NCBI GenBank assembly: GCA_036768485.1 | Contig: JAVLUZ010000228.1 | Span: 814,379 to 878,378 of the forward strand | Direction of reading: 5' to 3' | Length of the DNA: 64,000 bases | DNA from: Mermis nigrescens | Lineage: Eukaryota; Nematoda; Enoplea; Mermithida; Mermithidae | In this document: positions 23,601-35,259 of the stretch, one piece after another | Layout of the letters: every line of letters begins with the position of its first letter | Numbering within the stretch: the stretch's first letter is position 1 | Made by a program: the position numbers and the translations under genes | Notes under the pieces: generated by a model | The model's database searches: none | What the model was told of the DNA's origin: nothing | The model's input: only the letters and a program-made list of their open reading frames with translations

Positions 23601-26600
23601 GATGGATGAAAATAATGGTAATATGTGAGCGTTTTTCAGAAAGCTCTAATTATTGGGGCAGAAAAATTACAAAGAACTCAAAAAATTCATTTTTATTTAA
23701 ATTGTATTTAATATACTTTTGTCGTACAAAATGACCACGCAAAAGGATTTCAACATTATGTTCAAGCACGACCTGGCTGAAAATTGTTTCACTTCTTTTA
23801 TATTCAACTTTAGTACATTACAAAGAAAAGTAATATGGAAAATAAATAATTCTGCGTGAAGTGTCAGAAAAATCTGAACATGTTCGCCATATTTATACAG
23901 ACGGATTTATAAGATTCATCCCCGCCTTCTCGCCGAACCTGACTTGAGCAAGTTTCACTATGCAAAATTGTATTACTGTAGATTGTCTAAAAACCACTTT
24001 TGTAGCTACCCACTTAAGCGCTGAAAATTGATTTCAATGCACAAGGTTTCGTAAAATAGACAATAGCAGGTATCACGTGCACAGTATCAAATTAAAATCC
24101 AGGCACGTATCTCTGGGGGGATAGGGAAAGTTTGGAAATTTCAAAATCCAGGAAAATCGGGACAATATGACTTTTTAAACGTTATTCCGTGCTATTTTTG
24201 GCTTCTGGACTCAGTCCCCCAAACTTGGTCTTGCCCCTCCTCCAAAACTAGGACGGCCAGCTAGGTGCCTGTTAAAATCTGACGCTTTCAACTTTTGATC
24301 AGAAAACTAGGTATTTGAATCATAAAACGAAATGACCGTAAACGTAGCAGTTAAGTTTTTTACACCTTGTTTCAAAATTACTAATACTAATACTAATACT
24401 GGTACCTTATTAGGAAAAAACAAAAGGATAAAAGTAAGTCGCAAGGAAAATAATATAGCATAGTATAAAAATGCGAAATGCGCTGGACACACAGGCAAAT
24501 AGTGAATTGCGCTCACGTGTGCCCCTTCAAAAAATTCCCGAAATCAACCTTTTTCAAATTTCTCTTAAATGTCTCAACATTTGGAGAATTTTGAATATAT
24601 TGAGGAATATCGTTTCAAATTCTAGCTGATCTAGTAGCAAAACAATACTTTTTACAATCAAGTCGAAAATTAAATAAATAGATCATGATCGAAAATAATT
24701 ATAATACTGAATCGTTCGGACTCTAAATTAGGTCGATAACAAAGAGTCGTTTTCCTAAATTAAAAAGACAACGCAACTTAAGACACAAATTCAACCTTCG
24801 ACAATGGTGAGTTGTGATAAGTGAAAAAATTAATCATACCTCAGGACAACATATATAGCACAATTTCTTATTATAAACATCATAATGCTATTCATTTAAC
24901 TTGAACACATGAATTCACTGTGCTACAGTACGCCAAAAATTGTAACTTTCGCCATTTTCGCCATTTTTCATTACTTTTGTTAAAATTCGATTTACTACAC
25001 GAATAATTAATATCATTCATTCAAACAGATTTCAATCGATAGGAGTTAAAATTTTCTATTTGCTGAATGCAATAGACTAATATACACATCAAGTTACACT
25101 TTACACTGCGGTTTGAACTTAATGAGTATTTCTTAAACATTACAACTTTTTTTCACTTCTTTTTGATTCAACTTTAGTACATTACAAAGAAAAGTAATAT
25201 GGAAAATAAATAATTCTGCGTGAAGTGTCAGAAAAATTTGAACATGTTTGCCATATTTATACAGACGGATTTATAAGATTCACCCCGCCTCTCGCCGAAC
25301 CTGACTTGAGCAAGTTTCACTGTGCAAAATTGTATTACTGTAGATTGTCTAAAAACCACTTTTGTAGCTACCCACTTAAGCGCTGAAAATTGATTTCAAT
25401 GCACAAAGTTTCGTAAAATAGACAATAGCAGGTATCACGTGCACAGTATCAAATTAAAATCCAGGCACGTATCTCTGGGGGGATAGGGAAAGTTTGGAAA
25501 TTTCAAAATCCAGGAAAATCGGAACAATATGACTTTTTAAACGTTATTCCGTGCTATTTTTGGCTTTTGGACTCAGTCCCCCAAACTTGGTCTTGCCCCT
25601 CCTCCAAAACTAGGACGGCCAGCTAGGTGCCTGTTAAAATCTGACGCTTTCAACTTTTGATCAGAAAACTAGGTATTTGAATCATAAAACGAAATGACCG
25701 TAAACGTAGCAGTTAAGTTTTTTACACCTTGTTTCAAAATTACTAATACTAATACTAATACTGGTACCTTATTAGGAAAAAACAAAAGGATAAAAGTAAG
25801 TCGCAAGGAAAATAATATAGCATAGTATAAAAATGCGAAATGCGCTGGACACACAGGCAAATAGTGAATTGCGCTCACGTGTGCCCCTTCAAAAAATTCC
25901 CGAAATCAACCTTTTTCAAATTTCTCTTAAATGTCTCAACATTTGGAGAATTTTGAATATATTGAGGAATATCGTTTCAAATTCTAGCTGATCTAGTAGC
26001 AAAACAATACTTTTTACAATCAAGTCGAAAATTAAATAAATAGATCATGATCGAAAATAATTATAATACTGAATCGTTCGGACTCTAAATTAGGTCGATA
26101 ACAAAGAGTCGTTTTCCTAAATTAAAAAGACAACGCAACTTAAGACACAAATTCAACCTTCGACAATGGTGAGTTGTGATAAGTGAAAAAATTAATCATA
26201 CCTCAGGACAACATATATAGCACAATTTCTTATTATAAACATCATAATGCTATTCATTTAACTTGAACACATGAATTCACTGTGCTACAGTACGCCAAAA
26301 ATTGTAACTTTCGCCATTTTCGCCATTTTTCATTACTTTTGTTAAAATTCGATTTACTACACGAATAATTAATATCATTCATTCAAACAGATTTCAATCG
26401 ATAGGAGTTAAAATTTTCTATTTGCTGAATGCAATAGACTAATATACACATCAAGTTACACTTTACACTGCGGTTTGAACTTAATGAGTATTTCTTAAAC
26501 ATTACAACTTATTTTCACTTCTTTTTGATTCAACTTTAGTACATTACAAAGAAAAGTAATATGGAAAATAAATAATTCTGCGTGAAGTGTCAGAAAAATT

Positions 26601-29600
26601 TGAACATGTTTGCCATATTTATACAGACGGATTTATAAGATTCACCCCGCCTCTCGCCGAACCTGACTTGAGCAAGTTTCACTGTGCAAAATTGTATTAC
26701 TGTAGATTGTCTAAAAACCACTTTTGTAGCTACCCACTTAAGCGCTGAAAATTGATTTCAATGCACAAAGTTTCGTAAAATAGACAATAGCAGGTATCAC
26801 GTGCACAGTATCAAATTAAAATCCAGGCACGTATCTCTGGGGGGATAGGGAAAGTTTGGAAATTTCAAAATCCAGGAAAATCGGAACAATATGACTTTTT
26901 AAACGTTATTCCGTGCTATTTTTGGCTTTTGGACTCAGTCCCCCAAACTTGGTCTTGCCCCTCCTCCAAAACTAGGACGGCCAGCTAGGTGCCTGTTAAA
27001 ATCTGACGCTTTCAACTTTTGATCAGAAAACTAGGTATTTGAATCATAAAACGAAATGACCGTAAACGTAGCACTTAAGTTTTTTACACCTTGTTTCAAA
27101 ATTACTAATACTAATACTAATACTGGTACCTTATTAGGAAAAAACAAAAGGATAAAAGTAAGTCGCAAGGAAAATAATATAGCATAGTATAAAAATGCGA
27201 AATGCGCTGGACACACAGGCAAATAGTGAATTGCGCTCACGTGTGCCCCTTCAAAAAATTCCCGAAATCAACCTTTTTCAAATTTCTCTTAAATGTCTCA
27301 ACATTTGGAGAATTTTGAATATATTGAGGAATATCGCTTTCAAATTCTAGCTGATCTAGTAGCAAAACAATACTTTTAACAATCAAGTCGAAAATTAAAT
27401 AAATAGATCATGATCGAAAATAATTATAATACTGAATCGTTCGGACTCTAAATTAGGTCGATAACAAAGAGTCGTTTTCCTAAATTAAAAAGACAACGCA
27501 ACTTAAGACACAAATTCAACCTTCGACAATGGTGAGTTGTGATAAGTGAAAAAATTAATCATACCTCAGGACAACATATATAGCACAATTTCTTATTATA
27601 AACATCATAATGCTATTCATTTAACTTGAACACATGAATTCACTGTGCTACAGTACGCCAAAAATTGTAACTTTCGCCATTTTCGCCATTTTTCATTACT
27701 TTTGTTAAAATTCGATTTACTCCACGAATAATTAATATCATTCATTCAAACAGATTTCAATCGATAGGAGTTAAAATTTTCTATTTGCTGAATGCAATAG
27801 ACTAATATACACATCAAGTTACACTTTACACTGCGGTTTGAACTTAATGAGTATTCCTTAAACATTACAAAAAATTTAACGTATTTTCGGTTCCTTCGGG
27901 TCCCTTACACAAACAGCAAAAACTTTTGCCGTTTTTACACAGCTTGTGCCCTGGACTGAATACAAAAAAAATTTATCAAAAAAGTACCCTGGACTACCAA
28001 AACAAGCTCTCGAGTAACCCAATATACCCAAGTTTGCATTTAAAAACAGTGCATTGCATAAGCGCAGTCTTTTCCCAACGTATACATAATTAATATCATT
28101 CAATAAAACAGCGGATAGAAAAAAAATTTCTTATCAGCTGAATGCAAAAATGTTATACACCTTACTTTACACTTTATACTATAGTTTGAACTTAATACAT
28201 ATTCGCTAAAAATTACAAACATGATAACAAGTTCACGGTTCCTGCGGTTCTGTTACATGAAAAGCAAAATAGTTTGTCCTTTTTACACAGCTTATCCCGT
28301 AGTCTACACATAAAAAATTTTTAGCAAAACAATAGTACACTGAACTACCAAAACAAGCGACCGATTAACCCATCATACCAAAATTAATTTACACCTTACA
28401 TTGCGGTTTAAAGTTAATAGACAATCGTTAGAAATTACAAAAATTTTTAACATATTTAATGTTCCTGCGGGTCTTCTACATGGAAAGCAAAAATTTTTGC
28501 ACTTTTTACACAGTTCATCCCATGGTCTGAATATAAAAAATTATCAAAATAAAAGTACCCTGGACTGCTAAAAACGAACGTCCGATTGACCTATTATACC
28601 GAAATTTGCATATGAAAACAGTGCATTGCCTAAGCACATACATAATCATAGTACAAAAAAACCGTTTATGGGTAGAGCCACAGGCTGAAAATTTTTGAAT
28701 GAGGAGGATTTATCCTAGATAATTTGCTTGCCGTTTACACTATACATGAACAGCTCAAAATATTTAGTGTGTTTTAAAAACTTTCCAGTTCTTTCATTTG
28801 TATTTATCTCTTGATGATAGTGAAATAAAACGTATATACGTACATATATAAAGCTGCTGACATTGGCCTACCATGTTTAACACAATAACGCAGAATTATC
28901 TGCTTTTTGGAGCTGTAAAGTCCATGCTAAAACTTTTCTATTGTATGCAATATACTGTTAATTATTTATAACAACAGTTACATTATATGAGAAAAAGCAA
29001 ATTTTTTCGAAAGACTAATATTAATTTCATAAATCAAACAAATCATTTGGTTCTGAAAAAATATTCAGATATGAAGGTTAAAAATTGGAAAAATACTCAT
29101 CTTTTACTTTTTTGCATACTGTAATGCATTATTTTTCCCTGCGCAACCAAAATCAAGTAAAATATTTAAGTCAGGCCCACTACTGATGACTTGAAAATGT
29201 TTGACTCTTAGATTTTGGAAACATTAAGAGATGGTTATGTCTGTGCTCATGCATACACACAATGCACTCTTTTTCATGCAAATTTAGGGATAATGAGTCA
29301 ATCGGACGCTTGTTTTGGTAGTTCAGGGTACTTAAATTTATTAAAAATTTTTTTATGTTCAGACTAAGGGAAAAGCTGTGTAAAAAGGACAAACTATTTT
29401 GCTTTTCATGTAACAGACTCGCAGGAACCTTAAGCATGTTAAAATTTTTGTAATTTTCAACGAATATGTATTAAGTTTAAACTGCAGTGTAAAGTTTAAA
29501 GTAAAGTGAATAACAATTTTTTGCATTCAACTGATAGTAAATTTTTTTCTCTATCAATTAGTAGCTGTTTTATCGGATGATTTTAATTAAGTATTCGTTG

Positions 29601-32600
29601 AGAAAAGGCTGTGCTTCTGCAATGCACTGATTTTATATGCAAATTTGGGTATATTGGGTCAATCGGACGCTTGTTTTTGTAATCCAGGTTTTTTTTAGTA
29701 AAATTTTCTTTGTATTTAGTCTAAGGCACAAGCTGTGTAATAAGGGCAGAAGTTTTTGCTGTTTATGTTAGGGACCCACAGGAACCGAAAAATGATGTTA
29801 AATTTTTTTGTAATGTTTAACGAATACTTATTAAGTTTAAACCGCAGTGTAAAGTGTAAATTAATGTGTATAACAATGTTTTGCATTCAGATAATAGAAA
29901 ATATAACTGCCATCGATTAAAAAAACTGTTTGAATAAATGATATCAATTATTCGTGGAGAAAATCGAATTTTAATAAAAGTAATGAAAAATTGTGAAAAT
30001 GGCTGGCGTACTGTAGCACAGCGAATTTTTGTTTTCAAGTGAAATGAATAGCATCATGATGTTTTAAAGAAAAAACTGTGCTATGCATGTTGTTTGAGTT
30101 ATGATTAATTTTTGACTTATCACGAAGCTGGCCGAACTTCTCAGAAATTGTGTCTGAAATCACTTACTGGATTAGTATTGGCTTTGAAATCGCTACTAGT
30201 ATGTTACAGCGCCCGATAGTAATTACTTATCAGTTAACACTTTGTTTTTCGATTAGCTTATTACAACAAAACAAATTAGAATTTATAAAATAAAAAATGT
30301 TAAACGGCAGGCAGATTCCAAAACTAGAGACTGCACATTTTTGCAAATCAAATGACGAAAATGATCAACATGGAATAAAAAACAGTTTTATATGTGATAG
30401 CATCGGGTTGTTAGTCCTATTTTGACTGTAATAAAGTAAATTTGATTCTAAAAACAACTTCTGCTTTTGCCCTCAGGAATAATTCAGAAAATGTTTCAGC
30501 GGCTCAAAATCGCCCGGCATTTTTTATGATCAACTTTTCCAATAAAGATCGCAGGGGTAAATATGTCAACTTTTAGACGATGCCCTAAAACAGCGGGCTC
30601 CATAAATGAGCGTCAAGGTTTACGATTTAGGTGCCCAGAATCTGCAGGGTCCCGGAGTAGATTTCTACTTTTTTTGATTTTATCTATTTTTAGGGACGAA
30701 ATGCATCGAATCCGTAACATAATTTTTTTGCCACTTCTTACGCTTCAAATCACGTATATGTACATAAAGCAGTATACGTGATACAATATATAATTAAATT
30801 TTTTTATTTTCAATAGTGCGTTATATATAATTATGAATAATTAAATACATAAACTACAGTACGCTACCAGTGTTACCAACTCAAATTTTCAAAAAACCTC
30901 AAATCACTGGCCAAAAAAACCTCAAAAATCAGGGTAAAACCTCAAAATTTAGAAAATGAACTCTATCCAGTGTACAATAGAGTTAACAGGCTTAGTATCT
31001 ATTTTCATTTAAGCTTCGCCCAAATTTATGTGATTCTGCCTAAATGGATCTAATTTTATAGCTTTTACTCAGTTTTAGAATTGAATTAATTCATCTTGAG
31101 GTTGAATGTTTTGTAAGCCAAACATGATAGTATGAAAATACGCATATTAATAGCAGCCAACCTAAGTAGGATGTTCGAAAATTTGCAAAGTTGTAAATAA
31201 AGCACGTCGGTTATATCATCATTGCAGTGGTTCTCTTTGAGCTGAGCAGCATCATTTTTATGATCGTACATGGCAACATTGAAGCGTTTGAGCTTTGCTC
31301 GAGAAACACACATATTTACACAAGATCCATACTTAACGCACAAAATTGCATCTTGCATTTCTGTAAATAGACGATTCCCGAGCTCTTTTTTGCCAACATT
31401 CATGACCGAGAAATCTCGTCCTACAGTAGCATTAGAAAATAGTAAAGATAATATAGAAAAGCTGAATCGTGCAATATTTGCATATCGACACTCACCATCA
31501 GTCTTTAATTCACGACTGCCTTCAATCCAAAAATCAACACACCTACCTAGTTTATACCAACAACCAAACAGATTTTTTTTCCAGTGAAAGGAATTTCGAG
31601 ATTCTAAGCTGCGTATAATAAGTGCTCTGAATGATTAGAAAATCGAAGATTGATTTGTTATTCATAATTAATTATAATTACTTTTGGAACACCATTCCAT
31701 AGTCAGGTCAAGTGTTTTACCTAATGGGACCACGCAAAATAGAAATCCAGTTTGCTTATAGGCAGATGAAATTCACAAAACAATTTTATTCATTTTTTTC
31801 TTCAAATCAAGTTTTACATTACGAACACAGGCCTAACTAAACAAAAGAAGCGCAACACATCTTTAGTAGATATAGATATGCAACGTAGGTTGGTATGCGG
31901 AATCAGAACGAATGCGTGTATCAACGTATTTCAATTGGAAATAAAAGCTAACATTGACGTTGAAACAAATGACTAAATCCTGCTCTGTGCACCTGCACCA
32001 GCCATAAAGTAAGCAAAGAAAAAATTTCTTGTTGTTGTTGTTGTTGTTGTTGCTGTTGTACTTTTCATACGTTTTATGTATGTGGTAGGACTCATGCTTA
32101 GGTTATAATTATTCCCACGTTGGTTGATTTATTAAGTACTCCGGCTTACTCTGAGATTATAATCGTTACCTTCACTTCAGTTTCAGTTCTTCCAGTTCGA
32201 TCAATCGCGTCGCGAACAACGTTAAAATCAGCTACAGTAGTAGACACAAGTATTTTGACTGTAATCGATATCTATCTTGCTTATTTTAGAAAACCTCAAA
32301 TTTCCACCAAAACCCCAAAAAACCTCAAAAATTTTCAAAAACCTCAACAAGTAAAAACTTCTAAAAAACCTCAACATTTGAGGTGAGACCCCACGGTTGG
32401 CCACCCTGGCTAAGGCCGGAGAAGAATAACGTTCCTTTTTTCATACCATAAGAGTAGCAGCGTCCAAATAAGAAATGGCGGCGTACAGTAGATTATTTTG
32501 CAAAGTGTAAATGATGGCTGGTACGCAAACTTTCATCGTATCAAATGGCTGTTTAACAATGTGGTCGAAAACCATCGAAGCACACCTGTTTTATCAATTC

Positions 32601-35243
32601 AGAAGAGCGAAGGAATTCATATGAGCGTAGGTAGTCAAGAAGAACGAAGTTATAAACCGAATTTTTAGAGGCACATAATCACACATGGACGTAAGTGGTC
32701 TGGTCAATGCGTGGGCAGCACCAAAATTCTGGGGGGCGGGGTGCAAGATTTTTCAAAGGTCTAAAAATACCCTTGAAAATGGTGGTGTGGCGATGAAAAC
32801 ACCATTTTTCAACGTTTCTCATGTAGGCTTAAAAAAATTGCGAAAATAAAAAAATTTCGAAAATTGAATTCTGGGGAGGGGTTATTTTGGTTTCTTGGGG
32901 AGAGGGTGCATACCCCTGACCCCTACCCTCTCACGCCTAGGTGTGGTCTGGACCCTAGAATCTGGCGAACCCCCCAGAAATCGATTATGGCCGCTAGACC
33001 CCCAGAGTTTTCATGCTGCCCATCTAAGCACATAATGTATTTAAACGTTAAAATTATATTTTAGTTTAAGCTAAAATGATATTTTTGTGGATTAAAACAT
33101 TACCTAAACAGCCTTTCAATTGCAAATTTTAGCCAAAAATACGAAGACAATCTGGGAAATCTAAGACGTTGAAGCAGGACGTGAGAACAATCGAATAATG
33201 TACCAACCATAATACAACCCATCCCCAGAAGCGGATTTAGGGAGGGGGGCGGGGGGAGGCGGGTGGGGGGCGGCCGCCCCCTCCATTGGCCCAAACTAGT
33301 GCGCAAAATTAAGGATTTATGAGCGATTTTTAGCGATATTCGGGTTAAAACTGCTAATTTTTCTGCCCAAGTAGGGGTTACGCCCCTTAGGGAAATCCTG
33401 GATCCGCCACTGCCCATCTCCTTTCATAAACTAATGCTTAGCGTCTAGATGAACAACAGGGATGCAAGTAACAGGTCGGAAAAACACTTGTGTATGAGGT
33501 ATTTTTAGAAGAACTTGAAATTCATTTTCGGTTCTGCGTATCAAATGGAGGATTGCTTGCCTAAAGGCCCTGCTATACTTCGCCGCGTGGCGCCACGCGG
33601 CAAAGTAGCTGCTATACTTCCAACGTGGCGCCGCGTGGCACCGCGTGGCGCCGCACAGCATGGATTGTGCTGCTATACTTCCACGCGGCACTGCGCGGCA
33701 GAAAAAAATTTATTGACTACTGAATTTCATACTAGAATGGACGAAAATTTAATGTTGTTATTATTTTGTTATAGAAGACGAAAAAGAACAAAGCGGCGGT
33801 GGTATATTTGACCAGTGAACGAAAAAAGATTTTTTTACTGGGCAATTTCATACGCTAATTATGGAGTAAGAATCATATTTTTGATAATATCGTCCTTGCT
33901 GTCCATTTTAATATCCTTTTAATCTAATAAATCGTATCTAAATACAAGTAAATATTAAAAATATTAATGAACTTCATTTTCAGTTTCAACACTGCAAAAT
34001 TTCGATTGAACAACCGTTCATACCTTCTTCACTTATTTTCTTGACACAGATTACGGTATTCATTTTTTAGAATTTTTTAAATTGCACGCATTTACTGTAA
34101 TTACTAAATGTTGAACCATTATAGAGCGGTGAACAATGCAAGGACGAAATTTATTGATGTTGTAAACAAGCGTAAAACTGCAGTAAAACAGCAAAAAAAG
34201 TAAAACATGTGTAAACTGTATACAGTATTCTGTGTCAAGAAAACAGGCGAAAAGGGTATAGGTCAACGATTGTGCACATTACTCACTTTCGGTTTCAGCA
34301 TCATAAAAACAAGTTTTGAAAGGCATAGAAACACACATTTTCGCCCACAGACATCTTAAAAATTGATTATATACCCAATTTTCACGCTTTCACGTATTTA
34401 CATCAGTACATCATAAAAATTGCTAAAATCAAGCTATCCCTCAAAAATACTTGATAAATATAGGCCGCCGCGTCCACTGCGTGGCAACAGTTTGAACAGT
34501 GTTTAAACTTCAATTTATCTACCGTGCGGTGCCGCGTGGCGCCGCAGCAAATGTGCTGCTATACTTCCACGCAGCGCCGCGTCTGGAAGTATAGCAGCAC
34601 ATTTTGTCAACGCGGCGCCGCTCGGCGGGAAGTATAGCTGGGCCTTTACATTGCCTGCCATTACGCAAGTAGGCTAACGAAAAGTGAGAAAGGTGAATTT
34701 TCCAGTTATGTAAGTATACATGCCTACTTGTTTGTCCTAAGTTACATCGAGGGATACTTATACAAAGTCATAAATGAGGCATAATGCACGAAAAGGTTAA
34801 AAATCGCATTTCTTTGTCGTCAAATCTTCGAATTTTCGGCGCTTAGCGCCAGATATGAAGTATTTTTTAAATTTTGACTGAAAAACGCGATCAGAAAAGG
34901 ACACGTGTTATAGTTTTTTGAGTGAGATAAAATTTTTCCAAAAATCTTCGAATTTTATGATCTCAATGTAAAGAGCACGTCAAAAAACGTCAAAAATGGG
35001 GTGTTGCCAGCTATGCCGAGCCTGCTAGAGATGATATACGTACCTGAGGCAACTACTCTCCTGAATGCAGATGACTAACAAGCAGGCAATTAATTTAACG
35101 ATTTCGGTTAGGAAGACGGCCGACGTGGATGAATAAAGTTCACTTTTAACTCTAATCCTCGAATAGCGAATCAACAATACCTGACAAGCGTTCTGAAGCA
35201 CCAGAACCAATAAAATGACATATTTCAGCGAATTATTCGTCAT
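20254..35243 (-). CDS. UDP-sugar transporter, SLC35A (UDP-GlcNAc/UDP-Gal) family, four exons
   Basis: A Golgi or ER membrane antiporter that would import UDP-sugar in exchange for UMP. Exons, minus strand: 35243-35044, 32585-32447, 23435-23038 and 20547-20254, with GT donors and AG acceptors at each junction. The protein would be about 340 residues, the usual family length. Family marks seen in order are: an N-terminal '[17 protein letters not shown]'; '[12 protein letters not shown]' with 'LDAAT'; '[15 protein letters not shown]'; '[14 protein letters not shown]'; '[20 protein letters not shown]'; and '[11 protein letters not shown]'. Ten hydrophobic helices are expected. Exon 3 needs one change of frame in its variable linker, so either the locus is a young pseudogene, or the sequence has an indel, or a tiny intron was missed. 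A2 versus A3 type is not resolvable by eye. Confidence 0.85.
20621..20770. repeat. (TAA)n microsatellite
   Basis: About 25 near-perfect ataat units followed by interrupted ones, in intron 3 of the transporter. It creates Leu- and Ile-run open frames on the minus strand that are not genes. Confidence 0.95.
21545..21785 (+). repeat. Dispersed repeat R1 copy in transporter intron 3
   Basis: 'ggtggcaccaacattctgag', 'atggccttaaaaatggtgg', 'catccattggcatcagaaat' and a G-rich end in order. The rest of intron 3 (20800-21540 and 21790-22830) has no other recognisable feature except a single gcgcgaagcgcc word at 21902. Confidence 0.7.
22833..23025 (+). repeat. Dispersed repeat R1 copy ending next to exon 3
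   Basis: Forward R1 ending at about 23025, only about a dozen bases outside the exon 3 donor at 23037. Confidence 0.65.
23038..23435 (-). CDS. Transporter exon 3 (contains a frame change)
   Basis: The acceptor is 'cttaaag' before 23435 and the donor GTAATT follows 23038. The first part reads '[20 protein letters not shown]' to 'GISLVNAQ'. The last part reads '[19 protein letters not shown]' to 'LPISFFTMM', but in a frame offset by one base. The switch must lie between about 23165 and 23300, in the poorly conserved linker. A TAA lies in the second frame at 23214-23216. The first frame stops at 23169. Confidence 0.8.
23789..27870 (+). repeat. Three tandem copies of a 1362-bp unit
   Basis: The same sequence occurs three times with offsets of 1364 and 1362 bp (for example 'caactttagtacattacaaa' at 23805, 25169 and 26531). 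Copies differ at only a handful of positions by eye. Each contains a 172-bp MITE-like insert and a 69-codon frame with no family signature. The array lies in intron 2 of the transporter and runs into the inverted-repeat block at 27870-30160. Confidence 0.95.
24100..24271. mobile_element. 172-bp MITE-like insert (also at 25462-25633 and 26824-26995)
   Basis: The ends 'caggcacgtatct' and, on the other strand, 'caggcacctagct' form an imperfect inverted repeat. The body is related to 2600-2736. It was in the 1362-bp unit before triplication, because all three copies carry it at the same place. Confidence 0.55.
27870..28640 (+). repeat. Left arm of large inverted repeat (about 200-350 bp units)
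   Basis: Three degenerate units each carry 'ggttcctgcggg'-type, 'tttttacacagctt' and 'accaaaacaagc' words. They are also related to the end of each 1362-bp unit ('tttacactgcggtttgaact'). The reverse complement recurs at 29270-30160. Confidence 0.75.
29270..30160 (-). repeat. Right arm of large inverted repeat
   Basis: Two units in inverted order ('gcttgttttggtagttcagg', 'aagctgtgtaaaaagg', 'tgcaaatttgggtatattgg'), then sequence that is the reverse complement of the part of the 1362-bp unit near 24800-25140. Together with 23789-28640 this makes a giant foldback structure with a spacer at about 28640-29270. No transposase seen. Confidence 0.75.
31086..31439 (-). pseudogene. hAT transposase C-terminal (hATC dimerisation) fragment
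   Basis: On the minus strand from 31439 the frame reads '[20 protein letters not shown]' then '[17 protein letters not shown]'. This matches the hATC signature, in which small residues, an acidic-Arg pair, FS-M and an R-x-R-L pattern precede a hydrophobic helix. The usual Glu before Arg is Gly here. The upstream part of the transposase, with the catalytic DDE residues, is not recognisable, and the frame runs on to a stop at 31086 without further similarity. It is a dead remnant, but it fixes the surrounding element as hAT. Confidence 0.6.
32030..32057 (+). repeat. (TTG)n microsatellite
   Basis: Nine ttg/ctg triplets in a row inside the hAT remnant. Confidence 0.9.
32447..32585 (-). CDS. Transporter exon 2
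   Basis: Too short to appear as a long open frame. It has acceptor 'gataaaacag' and donor GTATGA. Coding phase 2 in and phase 0 out match exons 1 and 3. It reads '[20 protein letters not shown]' then '[16 protein letters not shown]'. At the junction the family's usual ATYQ is here ATLM, a visible deviation. Confidence 0.85.
32705..33010 (+). repeat. Dispersed repeat R1, well-preserved copy
   Basis: All landmarks occur in order: 'gtgggcagcaccaaaattct', 'aaaatggtggtgtggcgat', 'tttttcaacgtttctcatg', 'aaaattgaattctgggga', 'ggtgcatacccc', then the C-rich tail with 'gtgtggtctggaccc'. Confidence 0.75.
33226..33412 (+). repeat. Repeat R3 (gcggattta... / ...ggatccgccactg), copy 1
   Basis: It starts 'agcggatttaggg' followed by a G-run, and ends 'cctggatccgccactg'. 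The end is the approximate reverse complement of the start. A longer copy lies at 62539-63125. It is probably a non-autonomous DNA element. Confidence 0.6.
33563..34647. mobile_element. Long-TIR element with GC-rich subterminal repeats
   Basis: The left end 'aaaggccctgctatacttc' and the reverse complement of the right end 'aaaggcccagctatacttc' agree at 18 of 19 positions. Inside each end are stacked copies of 'gccgcgtggcgcc' and 'tgctgctatacttccacgc'. The centre is AT-rich and non-coding. The contrast between GC-rich arms (33580-33700, 34460-34630) and the AT-rich centre is striking. Confidence 0.7.
34660..35035. other. Intronic DNA, no feature except one ggcgcttagcgcc palindrome
   Basis: The start of intron 1 of the transporter. 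A 13-bp palindromic word of the gcgcgaagcgc type lies near 34839. Nothing else recognised. Confidence 0.5.
35044..35243 (-). CDS. Transporter exon 1 (N-terminal)
   Basis: It starts [20 protein letters not shown], giving the first transmembrane helix, then the 'RYSR' motif, '[19 protein letters not shown]' as the second helix, and 'ESSCLR'. The donor GTACGT follows 35044. The ATG at 35243 agrees with family N-termini. The promoter and any 5' UTR exon upstream are not identified. Confidence 0.85.
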
Positions 35244-35259
35244 CTGGTCATCTGAACGA

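Larger units (their letters stand above)
30868..32408. mobile_element. hAT element remnant with aacctcaaa subterminal arrays
   Basis: The left end is 'cagtgttaccaac' and the right end, on the other strand, 'cagggtggccaac'. Inside each end lie many copies of 'aaacctcaaa' (30885-30955 and 32289-32385), in the same orientation at both ends. A hAT dimerisation-domain fragment lies between them on the minus strand. It is inserted in intron 1 of the transporter, about 40 bp from exon 2. No clear target duplication is visible. Confidence 0.7.

Noticed and set aside
24307..27240. A 69-codon frame repeated three times on the minus strand
   Set aside because: The copies are alike only because the 1362-bp unit is triplicated. 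No family signature, and the frame includes repeat sequence.
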